Shown here: positions 35,601 to 44,341 of the stretch, one piece after another
Layout: every line of letters begins with the position of its first letter
How positions within the stretch are numbered: position 1 is the stretch's first letter
Source of the DNA: Draconibacterium mangrovi
GTDB lineage: Bacteria; Bacteroidota; Bacteroidia; Bacteroidales; Prolixibacteraceae
Assembly (NCBI RefSeq): GCF_010586825.1
Contig: NZ_JAAAGB010000001.1
Coordinates: 806,001 to 870,000, forward strand
Direction of reading: 5' to 3'
Length of the DNA: 64,000 bases
The notes under the pieces: generated by a model
What the model saw: the letters and a program-made list of their open reading frames with translations, nothing else
Told to the model about the DNA's origin: nothing
Databases searched by the model: none
Program-made: the position numbers and the translations under genes

Positions 35601-35737
35601 TTGTACACCAATGCACGGGCAGTTGGCGTGCCGTAGCTGCTTTCGATAAAGGTGGCAACAGCCATTGAAAAAGCAAGCCCAAGAAAAATAAATGCCGCGA
35701 ACGGCATGGATGTTATAAACGCAAAGAATTTCTTCAT
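32672..35737 (-). CDS. Fused ResB-CcsA cytochrome c biogenesis protein
   Basis: 1021 residues, about twelve or more helices. The N-terminal part (1-470) is ResB/CcsB-like: helices at about 9-28, 47-67 and 80-98, then a large periplasmic domain. A second hydrophobic region (about 455-475) precedes a periplasmic segment (480-690). The C-terminal CcsA part (about 695-1010) has the heme-handling WWD-type motif WGRYWGWDPKETWAL and conserved histidines. System II heme export and ligation to apocytochrome c uses this pair; fusion into one gene is common in Bacteroidota. Upstream, array D lies between it and alaS. Confidence 0.92.
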   Translation of the reverse strand: MKKFFAFITSMPFAAFIFLGLAFSMAVATFIESSYGTPTARALVYNTHWFEVLWGLFALNLVKNMFRYRFFTNRRYTLGIFHVSFLVMILGGAVTRFISFEGVMHIREGESADYILSTNDYFYAGYEDQKEVSQVRFSEITPKQYSAKFDVNGKSVKVKAVGFIENAEQKAIASDSGEPVIDFVFSAPETQGMQSFSFKEGDVLDYPGFSAGFEVDDEKVINFFMQDGALFMTSHAKLEETTMATQETVDLSPGDTIPVKPMFLYGYDNFRFLIRKFLPSATFTAVKSQMETGEDAVMIQVSDGIRQQNVPVFGHSGQRPDTVRVPLGNGTLKLAYGALPLQVPFSIHLKDFQLEHYPGSNSPSSFASEVVLVDQEKGINEDIRIFMNNTLNHRGYKFFQSSYDRDEQGTILSVNYDFWGTWISYLGYLLLIVGCIMSLINPNSYFQYLAKKLKASSVKVIALIALIGSVAFSASAQSGLGAGIPPIDKEVVKEFSELWVQGVDGRIEPVSTLSGEIVRKISRKSGLYGLSADGVVLSMMAYPEIWQSMPIIKVADKSLEGALGAQNKYITVESLFDANGNYKIADAVRAAYAKAPGMRNRMDKEYINVDERVNICFMVFQGSIFHLFPCERVEDTWYAPGSIAAEYSDGDSIFIQSGFQLLLQSITENQSTNAVQVLQAVDNFQVKYGADLLPGDKKKNVEILFNKVNPFKRIFPYYLLFGFLLLTVLFINIFRQKQLPSFLRISFFGFILILFMVHTVGLIVRWYISGHAPWSNGYESVVYVAWATMLAGIIFGRKYPMVIGTAAFLTGIALFVAHLSWMNPEVTNLVPVLKSYWLAIHVAIITASYGFLGLSMFLGVLVMILIVLRRGANEAKVNGFIEQLTTINEMSATVGLYFLTIGTFLGGVWANESWGRYWGWDPKETWALITVVIYSFIVHMRLIPSLKGVFNYNFASILGFASVLMTYFGVNYYLSGLHSYGKGVADGVDPAVPASILVLAGLIIWAYVKDNKYQAQQAETE

Positions 35738-36021
35738 CTGTATTTTTTCAATTTAGTTTCAAGTCTTTTTATAATATCAATTGGTATAACCATTTCCTTA
35801 CAAAATAGTTGCTGAAAATAATCCTTATTTAGAACAATTCAAAAAAAAGAGCCGAAACAAAAACCCCTTTGGTATTTTTTTAGCAGATTATGGGAACCGA
35901 ACGAAGCAGCAAGATTTTGCCTCGTTCTCTTATTACATAGAACCCGGATCACAAATAACAAAATGACAGAAAACGGGCGAATATCATCCTTTCTACACTA
36001 CAAAACATTCGTCCTACACAT

Positions 36022-36210
36022 GCAGGACAAGACAAATGTAACGTAGGAGATGAAATTTCCGGTGTAGGACGACTTTTTAATGATGTAGGAGCGGTTCTAT
36101 TCGGTGTAGGAAGACAACTTTTAATCGTAGGAGACCATTTTGCGAATGTAGGACGGCCATTTAGGGTCGGAGGAAACCCTTTTTTAACCTGCGGACAAGC
36201 CAACAGGAAA
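36022..36210 (+). repeat. Array D: degenerate tandem repeat, 21-bp box spacing (42-bp unit)
   Basis: Nine boxes of the form GTAGGA (variants GCAGGA, GGAGGA, TGCGGA) start at 36022, 36043, 36064, 36085, 36106, 36127, 36148, 36169 and 36190, exactly 21 bp apart. Pairs of boxes are more alike at 42 bp: the units at 36043 and 36085 share CGGTGTAGGA and GAC...TTTAAT. So the true unit may be 42 bp with two halves. An inverted GTCCT...AGGAC (36011-36028) opens the array. The 583-bp gap between ccsBA and alaS (both minus strand) also holds an alaS terminator at 36214-36250; 35738-36000 shows only AT-rich sequence and a weak GAACGA...TCGTTC repeat (35899-35927). Confidence 0.9.
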
Positions 36211-36213
36211 CTA

Positions 36214-36250
36214 AAAGACCTTCAAGGTTTTGGAAACCTTGAAGGTCTTT
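36214..36250 (-). terminator. Terminator of alaS (17-bp perfect hairpin)
   Basis: AAAGACCTTCAAGGTTT (36214-36230) and its complement (36234-36250) leave a 3-nt loop. The stem is self-complementary in style and similar palindromes recur in Bacteroidota genomes. On the minus strand it ends in TTTTAG after the alaS stop at 36321, about 70 bp away. Confidence 0.7.
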
Positions 36251-36320
36251 GTAAGCAGCGGTTAACCCGCAAATCTGCGAGAATCAGCTAAATCAGTGTC
36301 ATCAGCGTTCCATTTTCATC

Positions 36321-38942
36321 TTACTGCAAAAACGACAGTGCTTTTTCGATAGCTGCCTGCAAACCGTCAACATCTTTTCCGCCGGCAGTTGCATAAAACG
36401 GCTGGCCACCGCCGCCACCTTTAATTTCTTTTCCGGCTTCGCGAACAATCTGTCCGGCATTTAAACCTTTATCAGCAACAATATTATCCGAAATCATTAC
36501 CGTTAAATTTGGTTTGCCGTTTATGTCGGCACCAATTACCAAAAACAGATCATCAACCTCGCCTTTTAGCTGGAAAGCCAAGTCTTTTACCAACCCGGCA
36601 TTATCGATAAGAATTTTATCGGCGATAATATTTACACCGTTTTCGTTTAACACTTTGCTCTTCAGGTTGGCTTTGGTCATTTTCAAACTCTCCTGCTGGA
36701 AAGCCTCAATTTGTTTGCTCAACTCGCTATTTTGCTGCAACAGTGTAGTTACACTTCCCAAAAGATCTTTCGAACCTTTCAGCGTTTCTTTTATGTTGTT
36801 AATCAACGCCAACTGATCGTTAATGTATTTCTCAGCGCGATCGGCAGTAATTGCTTCAATCCGGCGAACACCGGCAGCAATAGCACTTTCCGATACAATT
36901 TTCAGCATACCGATCTGTCCGGTTGCCGCAACGTGTGTTCCTCCACACAATTCAACCGATTCGCCAAATTTAATTACCCGAACCGCCTCGCCATATTTTT
37001 CGCCAAACAACATCATTGCACCCGATGCTTTAGCTTCTTCAATCGGCATTTCGCGGTTTTCTTCTTTTACTGAATTGGCGCGAATTTTTTCGTTTACCAG
37101 TTTTTCAACCGCAGCAATTTCCTCATCACTCATTTTCTGGAAATGCGAAAAGTCGAAACGCAAATGATCGGCATTTACCAGCGATCCTTTTTGCTCTACA
37201 TGCGTACCCAACACCTCGCGCAATGCCGCATGCAGCAAGTGCGTTGCTGTGTGGTTATTGGCAATGTTTGTTCTGCGTTTGGCATTTACTACCGCGAAAA
37301 ATGTTTCTTCCGGATTTTCAGGAAGCTCGTTTACCAAATGAACGGTGAGGTTATTTTCCTTTTGTGTATCGAAAATCGATGTTTTTACACCGTCGAATTC
37401 AATATAACCGGCATCGCCAACCTGACCTCCCGATTCGCCATAAAACGGTGTTTGATCGAATACCAGTTGGTAAAACGCTTTCTTCTTCTGTGTTACTTTG
37501 CGGTAACGGGCAATTTTAATTTCGGCTTCCAGCTTGTCGTAGCCTAAAAATTCGGTCTTCTCAATTTTGCGCAATTCCACCCAATCATCCGTTTCCTGAG
37601 CAGCCGCATTACGCGAGCGATCTTTTTGAGCCTGCATTTCTACTGCAAAACCTTTTTCGTCAACACCCAAACCATTTTCACGGGTGATTAACTCGGTAAG
37701 GTCGAGCGGGAAACCAAATGTATCGTACAATACAAAAGCATCTTTTCCGGCAATTTCTGTTGCGCCATCATTTTTTGCTTTCGAAATCATATCGTCAAGT
37801 AACCTAATACCAGTTGAAAGGGTACGCAGGAACGACTCTTCCTCTTCTTTAATCACCTTTTCAATAAGTGTTTGCTGGCTAACCAATTCAGGGAAAGCAT
37901 CTCCCATTGTATCTTTTAGTACGTCAACCAAACGGAAGATAAAGGCATCTTTTAAATCGAGGAAAGTGTAACCGTAACGCACGGCACGGCGCAAAATACG
38001 GCGGATTACATAACCGGCTTTATTATTCGATGGTAACTGACCGTCGGCAATGGCAAAAGCAACCGCACGAAGGTGGTCGGCAATTACACGCATGGCAATA
38101 TCAACCTTTTCGTCTTCTCCATATTTTTTGTTACACAACTTGCCAATTTCGGCAATTGTACTTTGGAAAACATCGGTATCGTAATTCGACTGAACGCCTT
38201 GTAAAACCATACACAAACGCTCGAAACCCATTCCGGTATCAACGTGTTTGTCAGGAAGGTTTTCTAACGAACCGTTTGCCTTACGGTTAAACTGAATAAA
38301 TACCAGGTTCCAGATTTCAATCACCTGCGGGTGGTCCATGTTTACCAAATCGCGCCCCGGCACTTTTGCACGTTCTTCTTCCGAGCGAATATCAACGTGC
38401 ACCTCCGAACATGGTCCGCAAGGTCCGGTATCGCCCATTTCCCAGAAGTTATCTTTTTTGTTACCGTTCAGAATGCGTTCTTTTGGAAGGTATTGCTCCC
38501 AGTAACCGGCAGCTTCATTGTCGCGTTCCTGGTTATCATCGGCGCTTCCTTCAAAAACGGTAGCATACAAACGGTCGGCATCAATTCCCATACGAGTTAC
38601 CAAAAACTCCCATGCCCAGTCGATCGCCTCTTTTTTAAAGTAATCGCCAAACGACCAGTTTCCCAACATTTCGAACATGGTGTGGTGGTATGTATCCAAA
38701 CCAACTTCTTCCAAATCGTTGTGTTTCCCGGAAACACGCAGACATTTTTGCGTATCGGCCACCCGCGGATATTTTACCGGTTCGTTACCCAAAAACTGGT
38801 CTTTAAACTGGTTCATCCCCGCATTGGTAAACATCAGCGTCGGGTCGCCTTTTACAACCATCGGTGCAGAGTTTACAATCTGATGTTCTTTCTCGGTAAA
38901 AAAGTCGAGAAAAGCCTTACGTATCTCTTTAGAAGTCTTCAT
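36321..38942 (-). CDS. alaS: AlaS, alanyl-tRNA synthetase
   Basis: 873 residues, full length. Class II catalytic core (1-440) starts with [33 protein letters not shown] and [10 protein letters not shown]. Editing domain has the zinc motif [11 protein letters not shown] (about 565-575) and [10 protein letters not shown] (about 665-674). C-terminal C-Ala domain contains the glycine-rich [16 protein letters not shown]. Charges tRNA-Ala and edits Ser/Gly mischarging. The start ATG at 38942 has an AT-rich leader and no clear promoter box. Confidence 0.97.
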   Translation of the reverse strand: MKTSKEIRKAFLDFFTEKEHQIVNSAPMVVKGDPTLMFTNAGMNQFKDQFLGNEPVKYPRVADTQKCLRVSGKHNDLEEVGLDTYHHTMFEMLGNWSFGDYFKKEAIDWAWEFLVTRMGIDADRLYATVFEGSADDNQERDNEAAGYWEQYLPKERILNGNKKDNFWEMGDTGPCGPCSEVHVDIRSEEERAKVPGRDLVNMDHPQVIEIWNLVFIQFNRKANGSLENLPDKHVDTGMGFERLCMVLQGVQSNYDTDVFQSTIAEIGKLCNKKYGEDEKVDIAMRVIADHLRAVAFAIADGQLPSNNKAGYVIRRILRRAVRYGYTFLDLKDAFIFRLVDVLKDTMGDAFPELVSQQTLIEKVIKEEEESFLRTLSTGIRLLDDMISKAKNDGATEIAGKDAFVLYDTFGFPLDLTELITRENGLGVDEKGFAVEMQAQKDRSRNAAAQETDDWVELRKIEKTEFLGYDKLEAEIKIARYRKVTQKKKAFYQLVFDQTPFYGESGGQVGDAGYIEFDGVKTSIFDTQKENNLTVHLVNELPENPEETFFAVVNAKRRTNIANNHTATHLLHAALREVLGTHVEQKGSLVNADHLRFDFSHFQKMSDEEIAAVEKLVNEKIRANSVKEENREMPIEEAKASGAMMLFGEKYGEAVRVIKFGESVELCGGTHVAATGQIGMLKIVSESAIAAGVRRIEAITADRAEKYINDQLALINNIKETLKGSKDLLGSVTTLLQQNSELSKQIEAFQQESLKMTKANLKSKVLNENGVNIIADKILIDNAGLVKDLAFQLKGEVDDLFLVIGADINGKPNLTVMISDNIVADKGLNAGQIVREAGKEIKGGGGGQPFYATAGGKDVDGLQAAIEKALSFLQ

Positions 38943-39022
38943 TTTCCGTCTGTATGATTTATCAATTCGTTAAAAATATTTAATGCAAAGAAAACAAATT
39001 CATTAATTATGAGTTATTTACT

Positions 39023-39030
39023 TACCTTTG
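39023..39030 (+). promoter_or_regulatory. -7 box (TACCTTTG) before the M23 peptidase gene
   Basis: Exact TAnnTTTG match. A TTC with suitable 21-bp spacing lies at 38999-39001. The implied leader is about 85 nt. Confidence 0.5.
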
Positions 39031-39120
39031 CCGCGTGAAAAATCACGTTTTATTAAATCCATGCAAAGTTATAGGATTTAATGAATCAGCATTAATAAAG
39101 AGAAAAAACCGGCCTTTTAT

Positions 39121-40101
39121 ATGGCAAAAAAGAAATATAAATTTAACCCGGATACGCTCAGTTACGAGAGCGTAGGATTAAGTTGGAAAGCCAAAGCAAC
39201 AAAAATACTCACCTATTTTTCGAGTAGTCTGGCCTTGGCTATTGTAATTACGCTAATCTTCGTAAATTTTTACGATACGCCGCGATCAAAACGATTGATG
39301 CGCGAAAACAAGCGATTGCTTACCCAATACGAGTTGCTTTCAAAAGATTTGGATAAAGTAGCCAGTGTATTGTCGGAACTGCAACAACGTGACGATAATA
39401 TTTACCGTGTAATTTTTGAAGCTGAGCCAATTCCGTCAACAGTAAGAAATGCAGGATTTGGTGGAGCGAATAAATATTCGGAGTTGGAAGATATGGACAA
39501 TGCCGAATTGGTAATTGCCACAGCACATAAGTTGGATGTAATTTCGAAACAGGCGTATATCCAGTCGAAATCGTACGACGAAGTGCTGGAACTCGCCTTG
39601 AACAAAGAAAAAATGCTGGCTTCGTTACCGGCAATTATGCCCATTACCAACACCGATTTAAAACGTACTTCAAGTGGATGGGGCTACCGTGTTCACCCGA
39701 TTTATAAAGTGCGGAAAATGCACTGGGGACAAGACTTTACGGCTCCTGTTGGAACCCCGATTTATGCCACCGGCGACGGAAAGATTATCGATGTTTCAGG
39801 TTCAAAAAGAAACAAAGTTGGGTTGGGCCTGAACATAAAGATCGATCATGGATATGGTTACGAAACGGTTTACGGTCACCTGAATGAATTTAATGTAAAA
39901 CGTGGCCAGCAGGTAAAACGCGGCGACATTATTGGTTATGTTGGAAATACCGGCGGATCAACTGCACCACACCTGCACTACGAAGTGCACAAGGACGGGA
40001 AAAAAGTAAATCCTACCTACTACATGTTTAAAGACCTTACACCACAGGAATACGACAAGATGATTGCGATTTCGTCGAATATCGGTCAGTCGCTTGACTA
40101 A
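39121..40101 (+). CDS. M23-family murein endopeptidase with membrane anchor
   Basis: 326 residues. One N-terminal membrane helix (about 27-50), a coiled-coil (about 58-150, rich in L, K, E), then a LytM/M23 domain (about 175-305). Metal-ligand motifs are H201-x-x-x-D205 (HWGQD) and H284-x-H286 (HLHYEV). The core is complete, so it should be an active peptidoglycan peptidase facing the periplasm, tied to cell growth or division. Ends PQEYDKMIAISSN, a tail common in Bacteroidota members. Confidence 0.92.
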   Translation: MAKKKYKFNPDTLSYESVGLSWKAKATKILTYFSSSLALAIVITLIFVNFYDTPRSKRLMRENKRLLTQYELLSKDLDKVASVLSELQQRDDNIYRVIFEAEPIPSTVRNAGFGGANKYSELEDMDNAELVIATAHKLDVISKQAYIQSKSYDEVLELALNKEKMLASLPAIMPITNTDLKRTSSGWGYRVHPIYKVRKMHWGQDFTAPVGTPIYATGDGKIIDVSGSKRNKVGLGLNIKIDHGYGYETVYGHLNEFNVKRGQQVKRGDIIGYVGNTGGSTAPHLHYEVHKDGKKVNPTYYMFKDLTPQEYDKMIAISSNIGQSLD

Positions 40102-40202
40102 CGGATTAGCGATTAATAATAAAATATTGAGCTTCCATCGGTTTATTCCGGTGGAAGTTTTTTATTCTCTGTACGTCCGTACTTCAAAAAATCATTCACT
40201 CT

Positions 40203-40233
40203 TTTGTCGCAGCTTTAAAATCTTTTATCTTGC
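40203..40233 (+). promoter_or_regulatory. Promoter before the MerR-type gene
   Basis: TTTG at 40203-40206 and TATCTTGC at 40226-40233, spacing 19 bp; the -7 box is TAnnTTG, one T short of consensus. Transcription would start near 40240, about 11 nt before a GTG start at 40251 or about 40 nt before an ATG at 40281. Confidence 0.45.
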
Positions 40234-40250
40234 ATCTAAATTATTAGCGC

Positions 40251-40601
40251 GTGCCATATAAAAAGCCCAAAATAGAAAAGATGTTGTACTCCATTGGCGA
40301 AGTAGCCGATATGTTTGGCGTAAACGTATCGCACATTCGGTATTGGGAGAACCAGTTCGAGGCACTGAAACCGGTAAAAAACAAAAAGGGCAACCGCCAG
40401 TTCACGCCGAAAGATCTGGAGACGATCCGGATGATACACCATTTGGTAAAAGAACGCGGATTGACAATTGATGGCGCAAGAAAAAAGTTAAAAGAAAATC
40501 CGGAAGACACCTTAAACAATTTCGAGGTGATTAAACGTTTACAGGATATCAGAAAAGAACTAATCGCGATTAAACAAGGACTTGAGGAAAATGAAAATTA
40601 A
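40251..40601 (+). CDS. MerR-family transcriptional regulator
   Basis: 116 residues from the GTG at 40251. Winged-helix MerR domain (about 11-85): MLYSIGEVADMFGVNVSHIRYWEN, then KKGNRQFTPKDLETIRMIHHLVKERG. The C-terminal helix is short with no effector domain, as in the small Bacteroidota regulators of this type that start MPYKKP. An alternative ATG at 40281 gives 106 residues; the longer form fits homologues as I remember them. It overlaps the next gene by 11 bp and is probably coupled to it. Confidence 0.8.
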   Translation: MPYKKPKIEKMLYSIGEVADMFGVNVSHIRYWENQFEALKPVKNKKGNRQFTPKDLETIRMIHHLVKERGLTIDGARKKLKENPEDTLNNFEVIKRLQDIRKELIAIKQGLEENEN

Positions 40602-41685
40602 AGATATTACCAATTTTTTGGAAGATCTTGCACCTTTAAAATTGCAGGAATCGTACGACAATGCCGGGCTAATTCTTGGCGATAAAAACGCTGAAGTATC
40701 GGCGGCCCTGGTTACGCTCGACGTTACCGAGGCGATTGTTGATGAAGCAATAAAAAGAAAAGCCGGATTAATTATTGCCCATCACCCCATTGTTTTTTCG
40801 GGATTGAAAAAAATTACGGGTAAAAATTACATTGAGTGCACGCTTATAAAAGCCATAAAACACGATGTGGCCATTTACGCTGCACACACCAATCTCGACA
40901 GTGTTACAGGCGGAGTAAACGGAAAGATTTGCGAAAAACTTGGTTTGGAGAACTGCAAAATTCTTCAGCCCGCCGGAGGTCTGCTCAAAAAGCTGGTAAC
41001 TTTTGTTCCGGTTGATCATGCCAATAAAGTTCGCGAAGCTGTTTTTGCTACCGGAGCCGGACAAATCGGGAATTACGACTCGTGCAGTTTTAATGCGCAT
41101 GGACAAGGTACATTTCGTGGAAGCGACACCTCCAACCCTTTTGTTGGGAAAAAAGGCGAACAGCATTACGAAAATGAAATCCGTGTTGAAACGATCTTTC
41201 CCGACTACCTTCAGGGAAAAGTTATAAATGCCCTTGTTCAGGCACATCCGTACGAAGAAGTTGCTTACGATATTTATTCGCTCGACAATAAATTCGATCA
41301 GATTGGTGCCGGCATGATCGGAACCTTACCCAAAGAAAAAAGCGAAACTGCTTTTCTGCGTCAACTGAAGAAAACTTTTAACACTAAAATCATCAGGCAC
41401 ACGGCTTTACTCGACAAGAAAGTAAAGAAAATAGCGGTTTGCGGAGGGTCAGGTTCATTTCTGTTAAACCAGGCGATTGCTTCGGGCGCCGACTTCTTTG
41501 TTACCGGCGATTTTAAATATCATCAATTTTTTGATGCCGAAAATAAAATAGTTATCGCCGATATCGGACATTTTGAGAGCGAACAGTTCACTAAAGAACT
41601 TTTTTATGAGTTACTTACGAAAAAATTCCCTAAATTTGCAATCCATTTATCAGAGGTGAATTCCAACCCGGTTTTTTACTTCTGA
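40591..41685 (+). CDS. Nif3-like dinuclear metal-centre protein (DUF34)
   Basis: 364 residues. N-terminal domain MKIKDITNFLEDLAPLKLQESYDNAGL; metal-binding motifs ITIAHHP-like IIAHHPIVFSG (about 69-79) and AAHTNLDSV; inserted CutA/PII-like domain (about 130-230, ending HPYEEVAYD); C-terminal IADIGHFESEQF with metal-ligand H-x-x-x-E. This is a YbgI/Nif3 enzyme of debated role (GTP cyclohydrolase type 1B or hydrolase claims exist). ATG at 40591, overlapping the MerR stop; a following zinc-ribbon gene is close (28 bp). Confidence 0.9.
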   Translation: MKIKDITNFLEDLAPLKLQESYDNAGLILGDKNAEVSAALVTLDVTEAIVDEAIKRKAGLIIAHHPIVFSGLKKITGKNYIECTLIKAIKHDVAIYAAHTNLDSVTGGVNGKICEKLGLENCKILQPAGGLLKKLVTFVPVDHANKVREAVFATGAGQIGNYDSCSFNAHGQGTFRGSDTSNPFVGKKGEQHYENEIRVETIFPDYLQGKVINALVQAHPYEEVAYDIYSLDNKFDQIGAGMIGTLPKEKSETAFLRQLKKTFNTKIIRHTALLDKKVKKIAVCGGSGSFLLNQAIASGADFFVTGDFKYHQFFDAENKIVIADIGHFESEQFTKELFYELLTKKFPKFAIHLSEVNSNPVFYF

Positions 41686-41713
41686 TTTTTATGTATATAA
41701 AAATATTACGAGC

Positions 41714-42490
41714 ATGAATGCACCATATTCAAGGCAAGAAGACAAAGACATTTCAGTAGAAGAGAAATTACGCGCATTGCATGAGTTGCAGAGTGTTGTA
41801 TCTGAAGTTGATAAAATAAAAACCCTAAGGGGTGAACTTCCTTTGGAAGTTCAGGACCTGGAAGACGAAATTGCCGGTTTAAAAACCAGGTTAGTAAACC
41901 TTGATGACGAGGTTAAAAATCTGGATACTTCAATCAACAACAAAAAAATTGCGATTAAAGATTCGCAAGCGTTGATTGTAAAATATACCGAACAGCAAAA
42001 CAACGTTCGCAACAACCGCGAATTCGACTCGCTTTCGAAAGAAATTGAATTCCAAAACCTGGAAATCGAACTTTCGGAAAAACGAATTAAAGAGTTCACG
42101 GTAGAAATGGCTCAGAAAAAAGAAGCCATTACAGCATCGAAAGAACAGTTGAAAGAGCGTGAAGAAGATCTGGATAGAAAGAAAAACGAACTTTCTGAAA
42201 TTACTGAAGAAACCAAGATCGAAGAAGAAAAGCTGAGAGCGAAATCAGAAAAGATCGAGTCGTTTATCGAGCCTCGTCTGTTGGGAGCTTTTAAGCGTAT
42301 TCGTAAAAATGCACGCAACGGTTTGGCCGTAGTTACTATTCAGCGTGATGCTTGTGGTGGTTGCTTTAACAAAATTCCACCTCAGAGACAGTTGGATATC
42401 GCCAGCCGCAAAAAAATTATTGTTTGCGAATATTGCGGTCGTATTTTGGTTGACCAGAATATTAACGTAGTTGAAGATATTGCTGAATAA
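41714..42490 (+). CDS. Coiled-coil protein with C4 zinc ribbon
   Basis: 258 residues. A long antiparallel coiled-coil (about 15-190; heptads rich in E, K, L) and a C-terminal C4 ribbon: C216-x-x-C219 (CGGCFNKIPPQ) and CEYCGRI (about 239-242). The family is known from HP0958-type structures, which bind RNA or the flagellar export machinery in epsilonproteobacteria; here it follows a Nif3-like gene, an arrangement frequent in Bacteroidota. The ribbon likely binds nucleic acid. Confidence 0.88.
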   Translation: MNAPYSRQEDKDISVEEKLRALHELQSVVSEVDKIKTLRGELPLEVQDLEDEIAGLKTRLVNLDDEVKNLDTSINNKKIAIKDSQALIVKYTEQQNNVRNNREFDSLSKEIEFQNLEIELSEKRIKEFTVEMAQKKEAITASKEQLKEREEDLDRKKNELSEITEETKIEEEKLRAKSEKIESFIEPRLLGAFKRIRKNARNGLAVVTIQRDACGGCFNKIPPQRQLDIASRKKIIVCEYCGRILVDQNINVVEDIAE

Positions 42491-42510
42491 GCATTAAGAT
42501 ATTGATTAAA

Positions 42511-42550
42511 AAATAGCCGGTTCAAGATTTTTGAACCGGCTATTTTTTTG
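42511..42550 (+). terminator. Terminator of the Nif3/zinc-ribbon operon
   Basis: Perfect 15-bp stem AAATAGCCGGTTCAA (42511-42525) and TTGAACCGGCTATTT (42531-42545) followed by a T run. Confidence 0.88.
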
Positions 42551-42589
42551 TAGGACGTATTTAAAAGGAATACTTAATATTTCGTCCAT

Positions 42590-42701
42590 AAAAAAATCCC
42601 GGCGTCCACTCCGGGATTTTTTCTTCATTGCATCTATGCTTCTTTTGATTGACTCTGTTATTAAGAGTTTGTATAAAACGGGTTTGTATGTTACAAATAT
42701 A
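42590..42701 (-). ncRNA. Candidate small RNA: -7 box to terminator on the minus strand
   Basis: In the 437-bp gap 42491-42927, the minus strand has an exact -7 box TATATTTG (42701-42694) and, about 70 bp further, a perfect 11-bp hairpin AAAAATCCCGG/CCGGGATTTTT (42592-42621) with a T run on both sides. A transcript of about 95-100 nt would be made. No -33 box is evident, and the hairpin could alternatively be a second terminator for the plus-strand operon. The remaining gap (42702-42850) has nothing I can name. Confidence 0.25.
42592..42623. terminator. Second hairpin, bidirectional
   Basis: AAAAATCCCGG (42592-42602) and CCGGGATTTTT (42611-42621) with T runs on both strands. The same GATCCCGG/CCGGGAT-type stem occurs at 9788. 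Confidence 0.6.
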
Positions 42702-42850
42702 GCTGATACGATTGTGCCCCGGCATTATTTTTTGCCTAATCAAAGTCGACAAAAGCAGTATTTATGCATGATGATTTTCGAAACTGGCAACACATGCATA
42801 CTTAAAACCGGGGTTATAAATGCCTAACACCGACTACCAAAATCCTTAAA

Positions 42851-42880
42851 AGAAAAAAGCCGCTCCTCCAGAAACGACTT
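42851..42880 (-). terminator. Terminator of the LemA-TPM operon
   Basis: On the minus strand AAGTCGTTT pairs with GAGCGGCTT using several G-U pairs, followed by six T. It lies about 50 bp after the TPM gene stop (42928). Confidence 0.6.
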
Positions 42881-42927
42881 CATCAAATTTGAACATTGTT
42901 GTTTATGTAACGAAAAATGAATTTCTT

Positions 42928-43719
42928 TTACCAGCTTCCACCGGCGCCTCCGCCGCCAAAGCTTCCGCCACCAAAACCACCGAAGCCTCCGCCTCCGAAA
43001 CTTCCGCTTCCCGACGAAAAGTTTCCAAACGAGCCTGACGAACGATGACTACCCGACATCATTCCCATGGCTAACCAGAATGGCAAACTTCTGCCCGGTG
43101 AATAGAACCGTCCTCGCCGGCGTCTTCCGAATAAGGCTATCAGCAAAATAAAAAAGATGATCCCAAAAGGAATTCCGGCACTGCCGCCGGCGTTTACCTT
43201 TTCCTGGTAATTTTCTGCGGTATATTCGCCACGGGTGATATCCATAATTACGTTTAGTCCTGCTGCTAAACCACCGTAATAATCATTCTCCTTAAAGCGG
43301 GGAATCATTTCCTCGTTAACGATTGTGGTATTCAAAACAGCATCGGGCAACACGCCTTCCAGCCCGTAGCCGGTTGCAATAAACACCTGCCCCCTGCTGT
43401 TACCAACTTTGGGTTTTACCAAAACCACCAAACCATTATCATTGCCTTTCTGACCAACTCCCCAGTTTTCGCCCAATCGTTGTGCATAATCCGCACGATC
43501 ATATCCTTCAAGGTCAGGAACAGTTACCACAACTATTTGTGTCGAGGTTTTTCGGGCAAACTGTGCCAAGGCATTTTCCATGTTTTGCTTTTCGCCATCG
43601 CTTAAAATATTGGCAAAATCGTTTACCAAACGTGCCGGTTGCGGACGTTCGGGTATTTGTGCCAAAACACTTGTGGCGCTTAGGATAACTGCAAATAGTA
43701 ATATTATTGTTTGTTTCAT
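42928..43719 (-). CDS. TPM-domain membrane protein (YgcG-like)
   Basis: 263 residues. Signal peptide (1-20, cleavage after VLAQ), TPM domain (about 30-160) with LVNDFANILSDGEKQNME and QIVVVTVPDLEGYD, one membrane helix (about 186-203), then a low-complexity tail rich in G, S, F (FGGGGFGGFGGG). TPM proteins such as YgcG have a phosphatase-like fold; a role in membrane protein quality control is known from plant and cyanobacterial relatives. Upstream are a second TPM gene and lemA on the same strand, a linked group in many bacteria. Confidence 0.88.
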   Translation of the reverse strand: MKQTIILLFAVILSATSVLAQIPERPQPARLVNDFANILSDGEKQNMENALAQFARKTSTQIVVVTVPDLEGYDRADYAQRLGENWGVGQKGNDNGLVVLVKPKVGNSRGQVFIATGYGLEGVLPDAVLNTTIVNEEMIPRFKENDYYGGLAAGLNVIMDITRGEYTAENYQEKVNAGGSAGIPFGIIFFILLIALFGRRRRGRFYSPGRSLPFWLAMGMMSGSHRSSGSFGNFSSGSGSFGGGGFGGFGGGSFGGGGAGGSW

Positions 43720-43792
43720 AATTTTCTAAATTTAACCCCTCTGCCATCCACCCGCTTTCCGTACAAGGGGAGAAAAAGCGGAACAGTGATTT

Positions 43793-44230
43793 TTATTTTC
43801 CAAACGAAATCTCGTCTGATAATTCATTCACATCATCATCCTGATAAGGGAAATGTGTTTTTAATTGTTCGCCTGCCATAATAATTCCATCGGCCAGAGC
43901 TTCGGCGTACTTACCCTCTTTTAATTTGGCAATAACCACTTCTTTGGTACTTTCCCAGAAATCGTCGGCCACTTTTTGGTTTATTCCTCCATCACCCAAA
44001 ATGGCAAACTTTTTATCCTCTACTGCCAGGTAAAAAAGAACGCCGTTGCGTAATTCTGTTTTGTGCATTTCCAACTTCTCGAAAAGGTAAGCGGCACGAT
44101 CCAACACATCGCCTTTACAGTGATTTTCTATGTGTACCCTTATCTCTCCAGAGGTATTGGTTTCAGCCACGCGAATGGCATTGGTAATTTGCAGTTTTCC
44201 TGCTTCGCTAAAATATTTTTGAACTCCCAT
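43793..44230 (-). CDS. Second TPM-domain protein
   Basis: 145 residues without signal peptide or membrane helix. N-terminal YFSEAGKLQITNAIRVAETNTSGEIRVHIE matches the TPM core, then DRAAYLFEKLEMHKTELRNGVLFYLA and VAIKKFAILGDGGINQKV-like AEDKKFAILGDGGI. It is shorter than the first copy and may stay in the cytoplasm, possibly attached to its neighbours. Gap of 73 bp to the downstream TPM gene and about 110 bp from lemA. Confidence 0.85.
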   Translation of the reverse strand: MGVQKYFSEAGKLQITNAIRVAETNTSGEIRVHIENHCKGDVLDRAAYLFEKLEMHKTELRNGVLFYLAVEDKKFAILGDGGINQKVADDFWESTKEVVIAKLKEGKYAEALADGIIMAGEQLKTHFPYQDDDVNELSDEISFGK

Positions 44231-44341
44231 AATTTCGTTTCCTTTTTGTAATTACCGCATTTGAAAAGGATGCTATCTCCTTCACTTGCGAGCTGCTGAA
44301 TCCGTCAGCTGACGGTCAACATGTCGTTCTTCGCAAAACTA

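Noticed and set aside
35949-36203. Minus-strand ORF of Pro-Thr heptads through array D
   Set aside because: Follows from the 21-bp period; no signal peptide, no hydrophobic pattern, and not placed to be translated.
42561-42752. 63-codon minus-strand ORF in the 42.5-42.9 kb gap
   Set aside because: Runs through two strong terminator hairpins and has no recognisable features; a small RNA is the better reading.
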